DNA from: an uncultured Collinsella sp.
Lineage (GTDB): Bacteria > Actinomycetota > Coriobacteriia > Coriobacteriales > Coriobacteriaceae
Length of the DNA stretch: 12,517 nucleotides
Assembly (NCBI GenBank): GCA_900755005.1
Contig: CAAEEX010000079.1
Coordinates: 1-12,517, forward strand
Reading direction: 5' to 3'
Positions within the stretch are counted from its first letter, which is position 1; every line of letters starts with the position of its first letter. Below, piece after piece: positions 7,323 through 12,517 of the stretch. A program made the translations under genes and the position numbers. The notes below the pieces were generated by a model, which was not told the origin of the DNA, searched no databases, and saw only the letters and a list, made by a program, of their open reading frames with translations.

Positions 7323-8396
7323 ATGACCATGACTACCCCTAAGATTTCCGTTGTCGTCCCCGTCTATAAGGTGGAGGAGTGCCTGGCATGGTGCCTGGAC
7401 TCCCTGCTTGCGCAGGATATGCCCGATTGGGAGGGCGTGCTGGTCAACGATGGCTCGCCGGATGGCTCGCGCGACATCGCGGTTGCCTACTGCGAAAAGG
7501 ACGCGCGTTTTACGCTGGTCGATAAGGAGAACGGCGGCCTGTCGAGTGCGCGCAATGCGGGCATCGCTGCGTCCACGGCGCCCATCGTCGCGTTTTTGGA
7601 TTCCGACGACCGCTTTACGCCCGACGCGTGCCGTGTGATCGTCGGTGCCTTTGAGCGTGAAGACTGCGACGTTTTGACCTTTGGCGCCAACCCGTATCCG
7701 CTGGAGGCGGGGTATCCGTGGCTTAACCGGGTTTTGAGTCCACGGGATGTTTCTTTTCATGGATATAGTTTCGAATTATTGTTTAAAGAGGACTCTCGTC
7801 CCTTTGTGTGGCGGACTGCCTGCAGACGCGATTTTCTGGCGAATAACGCTATTCAGTTCGATGAATCTATCATCTATGGTGAAGATCAAGTTTTCGAAAT
7901 GGCGATATATGGTCGTTCACGAAAAACAACGCTTATTTCGAACAAACTGTATGACTACCGCGTGGCGCGCAAGGGCTCGCTCATGGACACCATGCGCTAC
8001 GACGATGAGACGCGCTTGCTCGAGCATGTAAAGATTTATTCTGCAGTGTTGGCCGACTGGCATCGCGATGGCCTTGACGCACAGCATGTTGATGACCTGG
8101 CATACTTCCTGTGCGATTTGGTGTTGTACGACGCGATCAGGTTGCTGGGTACGGACTGTGGGAAGGTGTTCGCTGCCGTAGCGGCGGTGCTCGCCGATTC
8201 CGCTGTAGGCAGCGACGCCGCGCTAGCGAAATGCGCTCCTTCTGTTGCCGCCATAGTGCGCGCGGCAATTGTTAGCGAGGCTCCCAGCGCCTGTGCGTGC
8301 AGAAGGCTCATGTTTGATTACGACGTTGTGAGGTCTGGGCTCCTTCGCGCGTGCAAGCGTATGGTAGCGAATATCCTAGGAAAGCGTGAAGTGTAG
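7323..8396 (+). CDS. Family-2 glycosyltransferase B', mosaic composition
   Basis: A 357-aa GT2 enzyme: ISVVVPVYK (8-16), VNDGSPDGS (41-49), ENGGLSSARNAGI (69-81), FLDSDDRF (91-98) and the acidic YGEDQVFE motif. It is the positional and structural counterpart of the gene at 5083. AGGAG (7315-7319), overlapping the upstream stop, is only 3 nt from the ATG at 7323 but 9 nt from an in-frame ATG at 7329. The second may be the real start, shortening the protein by two residues. The segment about 7741-7950 is AT-rich (about 41% GC by hand count, against about 63% in a sampled upstream line) and uses A/T-ending codons unlike the rest, suggesting replacement by recombination. The last ~100 residues are Ala-rich and resemble gene B least. 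No good terminator follows directly. Confidence 0.88.
   Translation: MTMTTPKISVVVPVYKVEECLAWCLDSLLAQDMPDWEGVLVNDGSPDGSRDIAVAYCEKDARFTLVDKENGGLSSARNAGIAASTAPIVAFLDSDDRFTPDACRVIVGAFEREDCDVLTFGANPYPLEAGYPWLNRVLSPRDVSFHGYSFELLFKEDSRPFVWRTACRRDFLANNAIQFDESIIYGEDQVFEMAIYGRSRKTTLISNKLYDYRVARKGSLMDTMRYDDETRLLEHVKIYSAVLADWHRDGLDAQHVDDLAYFLCDLVLYDAIRLLGTDCGKVFAAVAAVLADSAVGSDAALAKCAPSVAAIVRAAIVSEAPSACACRRLMFDYDVVRSGLLRACKRMVANILGKREV
7741..7950 (+). other. AT-rich patch inside glycosyltransferase B'
   Basis: Hand count gives 86 G+C in 210 nt (about 41%); the line 7561-7620 has 38 in 60 (63%). The patch encodes the middle of the enzyme, up to and past the GED motif, with codons such as TTT, ATA, TCT, GAA and AAA that neighbours mostly avoid. 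The frame is intact throughout. GC rises again sharply at about 7955. Best explained as a horizontally acquired or recombined segment; strong local constraint is less likely. Confidence 0.6.
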
Positions 8397-8533
8397 ACGA
8401 GAGGCTGGCAGTGCATGCCGATTGATTGCTGGAAATAATATAGATAGACCCGAGTTGGCGGCGGTGTCGCAATCGGTTGGTGCGGCATCGCGTTGGCATT
8501 GCGCGGACTGCCCCGTGGGCGCTCAATCTGCTG

Positions 8534-8558
8534 TAAGTCTGAGTTAGGCTTAATTTTT
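8534..8558 (+). terminator. Possible weak terminator after the glycosyltransferase run
   Basis: TAAGTC (8534-8539) can pair with GGCTTA (8547-8552), including one G-T wobble, around a 7-nt loop, followed by TTTTT (8554-8558). The stem is short and low in GC, so strength is doubtful. It is the best candidate end for the plus-strand glycosyltransferase transcript, about 140 nt after the last stop codon. Confidence 0.3.
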
Positions 8559-8593
8559 AATCGTTGACGATAAGTGCTGTCACCAGGTATTTT

Positions 8594-8627
8594 TCGATGT
8601 GGTTTATTGGCTCCCCGTGCATATCGA
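8594..8627 (+). other. Hairpin-forming inverted repeat
   Basis: TCGATGTG (8594-8601) pairs with CATATCGA (8620-8627) with one G-T wobble and an 18-nt loop. No T run follows. It could be an RNA structure in a transcript starting near 8600 or a protein-binding site; it could also be chance. Confidence 0.25.
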
Positions 8628-8815
8628 AGCGGTCATGTCTGTTGTCTTGTAGGACCGTCGTCGTCATTACATTCTGTTTAGTTGCTGTGGCTTGCCTGTG
8701 CGTTTTGCTGGGCGGGCCCTCTTGTCCCGGGTGAGGGCGGGGGCACGACTTACGTTGAATGTGGATGCGAACGGGGTTAGTCGACTATATATTTCGGTTT
8801 CAGACTTGGAAACGC

Positions 8816-8854
8816 TTGAATTCACAAGTTGTTAGTTTAAAAATAGCATATAGA
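8816..8854 (+). promoter_or_regulatory. Probable promoter region of the wall-binding repeat protein
   Basis: This is the AT-rich stretch nearest the gene. The best pair is TTCACA (8821-8826), a 17-nt spacer and TAGCAT (8844-8849); an overlapping alternative is TTGAAT (8816-8821) with TAAAAA (8838-8843), 16-nt spacing. The imperfect palindrome CTTGAATTCACAAG (8815-8828) overlaps the -35 region and could be an operator. A ribosome-binding site AAAGGA (8872-8877) sits 6 nt before the ATG at 8884. Confidence 0.4.
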
Positions 8855-8883
8855 TTCCGCCGGATTCGTGGAAAGGATGTTCT

Positions 8884-10380
8884 ATGAAAGACGTTCGAAG
8901 GAAACCCGTTCGAAGGAAATGGCGCGGACTAAAGGCTTTCGGGTTGGCCGCATTTGCAACTGCCTGCCTTACCTGCGCTCCATTAACCGCAAAAGCAGGC
9001 CTTATTGGCGGTGTTGGAGGGGGTAGCGCTTCGGTAGACGAGCCCACGGAATGGTGCGTTGGCGATAACCGTCCGATTTCTTACTGGGGATATGACGGTT
9101 GGAACGGCACTCAAAATGAAACGATGTCGCGCCCTCTCACGCGGTATAGCGTTGAGTGCAATGCCGGAGGGACTGCTCACAGAGATTTTCTAGTAGGCTT
9201 AAACTCTATTAATCAGAGCGCCTCGAGGCCTGATCCTTCTGGAGTTACATCACGTCCCGCAGGTACATACTATTTCAACAAAGATGGCTTAATGCAGACC
9301 GGACTCGTTCGGTGCGAGGACGGCAACCTTCGCTATTTCGATCCCAAGACCGGCGCCATGGTCACGAACCAGTGGCATAACGATTACGAAGCTGTCTGGT
9401 ACTATTTTGGCGCTGACGGGACCGCAGTTTCGGGCTGGCAGTCTATCGGTGGGGACAAGTACTACTTCTACCCCGAAAGCCATGATATGGCATACGGCCG
9501 AGTTCAAATTGACGGCAAGAACTACTTCCTGAACACCCCTGGCGCCAACGCCGATGGCCGCATGCAGCATGGCGGCTGGATCTATGACTCCATCTATGGA
9601 AAGTGGCTCTATGCGACTTCCAACGGCGAGTTGTTGACTGGTTGGCAAAATATCGGTGGAACTTGGTACTATTTCAACGAGTACGGTGTTATGTTGACCG
9701 GATGGGTCGACGATTCGGGGACGTGGTATTACGCTAACGCCTCCGGCGCGATGGCCACCGGCTGGCTTAACATTGGCAGTACGTGGTACTACCTCGACGG
9801 CTCGGGTGCCATGGCCGCTAACGGCTGGCGCAGCTTGGGTGACTCCTGGTATTGGTTCGGCGACTCCGGTGCAATGGCGACTGGCTGGTTCTTGGCATGC
9901 GGCTCTTGGTACTATGCGAGTGGCTCGGGCGCCATGGCAACCGGCTGGCTCGGCAATGGCGGCACGTGGTATTGGCTCGGAAGTTCGGGCGCTATGGCCT
10001 CTAACTCTTGGGTCAACGTTGGTGGAGTTTGGTACTGGTTTGATCATTCCGGCGCGATGGCCACCGGCTGGCGTCAGATCGGCGGCGCCTGGTACTACTT
10101 TAGCGGTTCTGGCGCTATGGCCCACGATGCCTGGGTTGGCGACTACTATCTCCAGTCCTCCGGTGCTATGGCCACGAACACCTGGGTTGGCTCCGACTAT
10201 GTCGGCGAGGACGGCAAGTGGATTCCGGGCTACGGTCTAGTTTGGTATAAGAACGGTAGCGAGGTCTACCATACGCAGAAGTGCCGTACCGTTGGCAAGG
10301 ACGCAAGGGGCTATTCACGGATTACTATTCAGGAGGCCCAGAGGCGTGGTGCTTCACGAAAGTGTAAAAACTGCCGGTAA
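8884..10380 (+). CDS. Secreted cell-wall-binding repeat protein with C-terminal His/Cys motif
   Basis: A 498-aa exported protein. The very basic n-region (KDVRRKPVRRKWR) and hydrophobic core (about 17-34) end at AKA|G (38/39), a good signal peptidase I site. Residues 39-125 are a unique segment with Cys58 and Cys92. Residues about 127-436 are some 15 repeats of about 20 aa of the type GTWYYxxxSGAMATGWxxxG, the aromatic/glycine pattern of choline- or glucan-binding (CW_binding) repeats, which bind wall glycans or teichoic acids in a solenoid. No catalytic domain is seen. The last ~45 residues contain VYHTQKCRTV (461-470) and TIQEAQRRGASRKCKNC (481-497), resembling the YHxxxCR...EAxxxGxxxCxxC tail known from some nucleases and ComEC-associated proteins. 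H463, C467, C494 and C497 could bind a metal, which is inferred. The ATG at 8884 has AAAGGA 6 nt upstream. It may be an adhesin, scaffold or wall-associated structural protein. Confidence 0.88.
   Translation: MKDVRRKPVRRKWRGLKAFGLAAFATACLTCAPLTAKAGLIGGVGGGSASVDEPTEWCVGDNRPISYWGYDGWNGTQNETMSRPLTRYSVECNAGGTAHRDFLVGLNSINQSASRPDPSGVTSRPAGTYYFNKDGLMQTGLVRCEDGNLRYFDPKTGAMVTNQWHNDYEAVWYYFGADGTAVSGWQSIGGDKYYFYPESHDMAYGRVQIDGKNYFLNTPGANADGRMQHGGWIYDSIYGKWLYATSNGELLTGWQNIGGTWYYFNEYGVMLTGWVDDSGTWYYANASGAMATGWLNIGSTWYYLDGSGAMAANGWRSLGDSWYWFGDSGAMATGWFLACGSWYYASGSGAMATGWLGNGGTWYWLGSSGAMASNSWVNVGGVWYWFDHSGAMATGWRQIGGAWYYFSGSGAMAHDAWVGDYYLQSSGAMATNTWVGSDYVGEDGKWIPGYGLVWYKNGSEVYHTQKCRTVGKDARGYSRITIQEAQRRGASRKCKNCR
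9262..10191 (+). repeat. Tandem wall-binding repeat array, about 60-bp units
   Basis: The array encodes about 15 units. The central part (9640-10170) is most regular. Some unit parts are identical at DNA level, for instance 25 nt at 9742-9766 and 10048-10072. Such arrays can gain or lose units by slippage or recombination. The first five units are more diverged in sequence and spacing. Confidence 0.85.
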
Positions 10381-10414
10381 ATTGGCTAGCAAATAATGAG
10401 CTAGTTTTGATTTA

Positions 10415-10442
10415 GGCCCCGTTGCCCTGAGGCGACGGGGCC
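10415..10442 (+). terminator. Strong GC hairpin between the two wall-binding genes
   Basis: GGCCCCGTTGCC (10415-10426) pairs with GGCGACGGGGCC (10431-10442), a 12-bp stem with one wobble and the tetraloop CTGA. No T run follows, but such hairpins are often proposed as terminators in actinobacteria. A smaller hairpin, CTAGC (10386-10390) with GCTAG (10400-10404), is followed by TTTTGATTT just upstream, so the two may work in tandem. It lies 34 nt after the upstream stop codon. Confidence 0.7.
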
Positions 10443-10456
10443 ACTGCGTGATTGGA

Positions 10457-10462
10457 TACTAT
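10457..10462 (+). promoter_or_regulatory. Candidate -10 for a leaderless transcript
   Basis: TACTAT (TAnnnT form) ends 6 nt before the ATG at 10469, so a start site would fall on or next to the A of the ATG. No Shine-Dalgarno site is visible there and the preceding hairpin leaves only 26 nt. Leaderless mRNAs with this spacing are common in actinobacteria. No -35 box was seen. Confidence 0.35.
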
Positions 10463-10468
10463 GCTGCT

Positions 10469-11179
10469 ATGAAGAAATGGTCGTTCGGGGCGCTGGCTTT
10501 TTTGGGCATTATTTCTATTGGGCTCTTATTGGGCTCGCCCTCGACGTCATACGCCCTTGATTTGACTAACTATAATGAGGACACTGCGTTTGCCGTTGTT
10601 ATTGCTTCTGTCGATTCGGGTGTTGATGCTCAGTGCGAATCGACCTTTGCCGTCGAGCAGAACTCTCAGGTGGATAAAGGGGCTTCTTCTGAGGTTTCGG
10701 ACCAAATTACTTGGCATCAGGGATGGATATCACCCGAGGAAGGGGCTGGTTTTTGGCGCTGGGGTTTGTCCGACGGAACAATCGCTGTTTCTTCTTGGAG
10801 ATATATAAACGGTAGCTGGTACTGGTTCGACGACCAAGGTCGAATGGCTCAGGATGGATTGGTCCAGATCGGGGGGACGACGTATGGATTCTCCTCTTCG
10901 GGCACAATGCGTGTTGGTTGGTATTTTGATACTACTGGCCCTGCTTCTGTCTGGCGTTATTTCTCCGGCTCTGGCGCCCTGGTAAAGGGCTGGCTCTCGG
11001 ATGGGGGCCGTTGGTACTGGCTTGATCCTGCGGACGGTTCTATGGCAACCGGGCTGAATGCATGCAATGGAACCCCTTATATCTTTAACGGATCGGGAGC
11101 TATGCTCTCCTCTCAGTGGGCACTTGTTGACAATAACTGGTATTACGCTGACTCCAACGGCTTGCTGCATGGAGGCTGA
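10469..11179 (+). CDS. Secreted wall-binding repeat protein, 5' part of an interrupted NlpC/P60 hydrolase gene
   Basis: A 236-aa frame starting MKKWSFGALAF, with a signal peptide ending about STSYA|LD (29/30). The same frame also opens at a GTG at 10448, but MKK followed by a hydrophobic core is the natural signal-peptide start. Residues 30-108 are unique and acidic or polar. From about 109 come wall-binding repeats (GSWYWFDDQGRMAQDG, GRWYWLDPADGSMATG, NNWYYADSNGLLHGG). The frame stops at TGA (11177-11179) in the middle of a repeat, at the position where other units have the Trp of TGW. Translation of the same frame resumes at once with more repeats and a peptidase domain, so this is almost certainly the front half of one gene of about 660 codons. 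As it stands the product would be a secreted wall-binding protein without enzyme activity. Confidence 0.75.
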   Translation: MKKWSFGALAFLGIISIGLLLGSPSTSYALDLTNYNEDTAFAVVIASVDSGVDAQCESTFAVEQNSQVDKGASSEVSDQITWHQGWISPEEGAGFWRWGLSDGTIAVSSWRYINGSWYWFDDQGRMAQDGLVQIGGTTYGFSSSGTMRVGWYFDTTGPASVWRYFSGSGALVKGWLSDGGRWYWLDPADGSMATGLNACNGTPYIFNGSGAMLSSQWALVDNNWYYADSNGLLHGG

Positions 11180-11944
11180 TTGCTTCTGGGGAATTCTTGG
11201 TATTACCTGGATCCAGGAAGCCATATTATGCTCACGGGCTTTGTGCAAGTGGGCACATCCTCCTATATCCTTACGAGCTCTGGTGCCATGGCAACAGGCT
11301 GGGCACTTGCTGATGGCACTTGGTATTACGCCGCATCAAGCGGAGCTATTCAACGAGGCCGATGGATAAAAACCGGAAACGACTGGTATTACCTTGACGA
11401 TGTGTCTGGTGCAATGTGTACTGACGAATACACTGTGGGCTGTACGCGTTACTTTTCCTATGATTCCGGTGCGATGGCTTCTTCCTGTTGGATCAACTTG
11501 GGTAGCGGTATGGCATGGGCGAATTCGTCTGGAGCACTGAGCGAGCCGTTGCCTACTTCATCTGATGGACCTCCCGTAGTCGCTGATCGTACCGACTCGT
11601 CTTCATTGCCAGGTGTGATTCATATTGGAGACGCGGTTTTCTATGCGGATGCAAACGGCGCCGTCAATGTAGCATCTGGTTGGATTATGTCGAAAGACAC
11701 TTCTGACGAAAGCGGCAATACTTGGTACTACGCATCTTCCAATGGTGTCCTTAAGTCTGGTTGGCAATATGTTAACGGTGCGTGGTATTGGATGGATCCT
11801 TCCACGTACAAGATGAAGACTGGATGGCTCAATGACCGCGGCACGTGGTACTGGCTTCAGCCTTCGGGCGCTATGTTTGCTAACGGGTGGCTGAAAATCG
11901 ATGGCGTCGACTACTACTTCAATGCAAGCGGTGCATGGTTGAAT
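10793..11944 (+). repeat. Wall-binding repeat array across the interrupted gene
   Basis: Trp/Tyr-rich units of about 20 aa continue in one frame on both sides of the TGA at 11177. They are more diverged from each other than those in the gene at 8884, with fewer DNA-level identities, suggesting an older array. A unique linker interrupts it at about 11537-11640. Confidence 0.75.
11177..11179 (+). other. In-frame TGA replacing a conserved Trp codon
   Basis: The frames on either side are the same frame. Reading through gives HGG-[TGA]-LLLGNSWYYLD, which fits the repeat pattern TGW-xxxGxSWYY, so TGG to TGA is a single G-to-A change at 11179. Other Trp positions in the gene use TGG. A nonsense mutation or sequencing error is the simplest explanation. 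Confidence 0.85.
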
Positions 11945-12448
11945 ACGTCTGGTTCTGTTTTGGGGGTCAATAGGTCCAGTCTGGTCAATTGGCTTATGAG
12001 CCACGAAAACGACGGCTATTACCGTGGAACACGCTACGATACGCATCTTAGCCAAGAAACATGCATGTATCCAAAGGGTGATCCTCGCTGGGATGGGTAT
12101 ACCGGTATGAACTGCGGTGGATTTGTATCGCACGCATATATGAAGGCGGGCGGTAATTTAGCACCCATTGCTGCCGAGCAGAGCCATTCCCCTTGGAGTG
12201 GAGGTCCCGGAAGGGGCGGCTGCGTAAACGCTTATCGTTGGTACGGCTACGCTATCGATACGTGCGCGAACGTGACTTATTTCAACTCTATTGATGAGTT
12301 ACTGCGTAGTGGTTTGGCTCGTAAGGGGGACATTGTGTTCTTCAATCCTTACAACTCATATGCGGACGATAGCCACATTGGCTTTTTCTGGGGCAATTCG
12401 CCGAGCGAAAATTTGTTCTGGCATAGTGATGGTTATGGTGAGTCCTAG
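11180..12448 (+). CDS. 3' part of interrupted gene: wall-binding repeats plus NlpC/P60 cysteine peptidase
   Basis: This frame (422 aa from a TTG at 11180) continues the interrupted gene. Residues 1-255 are wall-binding repeats, with a repeat-poor stretch at about 120-150. Residues about 262-422 form an NlpC/P60-like peptidoglycan hydrolase domain: nucleophile in MNCGGFVSHAYMKAGG (310-325, Cys312), GDIVFFNP (383-390), the catalytic His in DSHIGFFWG (397-405, His399), and a possible third polar residue His415. NlpC/P60 enzymes cut stem peptides of peptidoglycan. The TTG follows the TGA directly and has GGAGG (11171-11175) 4 nt before it, so restart of translation is possible, but the product would lack a signal peptide. 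The stop at 12446-12448 comes soon after His415, earlier than I would expect for the fold, so the C-terminus may also be shortened. No terminator is complete within the window. Confidence 0.75.
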   Translation: MLLGNSWYYLDPGSHIMLTGFVQVGTSSYILTSSGAMATGWALADGTWYYAASSGAIQRGRWIKTGNDWYYLDDVSGAMCTDEYTVGCTRYFSYDSGAMASSCWINLGSGMAWANSSGALSEPLPTSSDGPPVVADRTDSSSLPGVIHIGDAVFYADANGAVNVASGWIMSKDTSDESGNTWYYASSNGVLKSGWQYVNGAWYWMDPSTYKMKTGWLNDRGTWYWLQPSGAMFANGWLKIDGVDYYFNASGAWLNTSGSVLGVNRSSLVNWLMSHENDGYYRGTRYDTHLSQETCMYPKGDPRWDGYTGMNCGGFVSHAYMKAGGNLAPIAAEQSHSPWSGGPGRGGCVNAYRWYGYAIDTCANVTYFNSIDELLRSGLARKGDIVFFNPYNSYADDSHIGFFWGNSPSENLFWHSDGYGES

Positions 12449-12517
12449 GCCCTTTCGACACCACCTATATTGCGAATCAGCACCGCCGCCCACCCGACCG
12501 AATATTGCCGTTCGGCA
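12449..12517 (+). other. Right-edge stretch after the peptidase stop codon
   Basis: 69 nt to the window edge. CCGAA (12498-12502) can pair with TTCGG (12511-12515), and TGCCGTTCGGCA (12506-12517) is a perfect palindrome that competes with it. Either may be the start of a terminator whose T run, if any, lies outside the window. No gene is seen. Confidence 0.25.

Larger units (their letters stand above)
8397..8883 (+). other. 487-bp intergenic stretch without a convincing gene
   Basis: No frame here has both a plausible ribosome-binding site and a protein-like composition. It holds a weak hairpin with a T run (8534-8558), a possible TTGACG/TATTTT promoter pair (8564-8569 and 8588-8593, 18-nt spacing), a wobble-containing hairpin (8594-8627), a very G/C-rich inverted repeat (GCCCTC at 8717-8722 against GAGGGC at 8733-8738, with no T run), and the probable promoter of the next gene (8816-8854). 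A small RNA or long leader is possible, but I recognise no riboswitch or RNA family. Confidence 0.5.

Noticed and set aside
8717..8738. G/C-rich inverted repeat GCCCTC/GAGGGC as a terminator
   Set aside because: The stem is 6 bp, neither strand has a following T run, and it lies between no two identified genes that would need it other than the more suitable candidate at 8534-8558.
9289..10125. 278-aa minus-strand frame over the repeat array
   Set aside because: Its own repeats simply mirror the sense-strand repeats; no signal peptide, start site or motif supports it.
9262..10191. Regular repeats considered as a CRISPR array
   Set aside because: The repeats stay in one reading frame, have no constant repeat/variable spacer structure, and encode a known wall-binding protein motif.
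11180..11222. Possible selenocysteine insertion element after the in-frame TGA
   Set aside because: GCTTCTGG can pair with CCAGGAAGC with one bulge just after the TGA, but the loop is about 23 nt, far larger than known bacterial elements. The position is a structural Trp in a repeat, not a redox site. No selenium genes are visible.

Overview
The window looks like chromosomal DNA of a Gram-positive, high-GC gut actinobacterium, most likely a coriobacterium of the Collinsella/Olsenella type. This is inferred from GC-rich coding with strong Shine-Dalgarno sites and several TTG starts, an AAA-ATPase-like/PD-(D/E)XK protein of a kind I associate with this group, stacked family-2 glycosyltransferases, and secreted proteins built from Trp/Tyr-rich cell-wall-binding repeats. 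No rRNA, tRNA, CRISPR array, transposase or phage gene was seen.

Layout. (1) Positions 1-1515, plus strand: the 3' part of an AAA-ATPase-like protein with a degenerate C-terminal nuclease domain; its P-loop should lie left of the window. (2) Positions 1540-3860, minus strand: a membrane acyltransferase (2730-3860) followed by a family-2 glycosyltransferase (1540-2559). (3) Positions 3973-8396, plus strand: four family-2 glycosyltransferases in the order A-B-A'-B'. A and A' are close paralogues, B and B' are more distant ones, and both A-to-B gaps are exactly 6 nt, so a two-gene module appears to have been duplicated. (4) Positions 8397-8883: a 487-bp stretch with no convincing gene, holding weak hairpins and a probable promoter. 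(5) Positions 8884-10380: a secreted cell-wall-binding repeat protein with an unusual His/Cys C-terminal motif. (6) Positions 10469-12448: a second secreted repeat protein carrying a C-terminal NlpC/P60 peptidase domain, split by one in-frame TGA exactly where the repeat has its conserved Trp.

The glycosyltransferases and acyltransferase probably build and decorate a cell-surface polysaccharide or wall glycopolymer. The two repeat proteins probably bind the wall from outside, one of them as a peptidoglycan hydrolase if intact. That the repeats recognise the glycan made next door is only an inference from position. The most notable observations are the TGA-for-Trp interruption, the A-B module duplication with a stretch of long DNA identity, the AT-rich patch inside glycosyltransferase B', and the fusion of a Cys/His motif to a wall-binding array. 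I did not find a clearly new multi-gene system.
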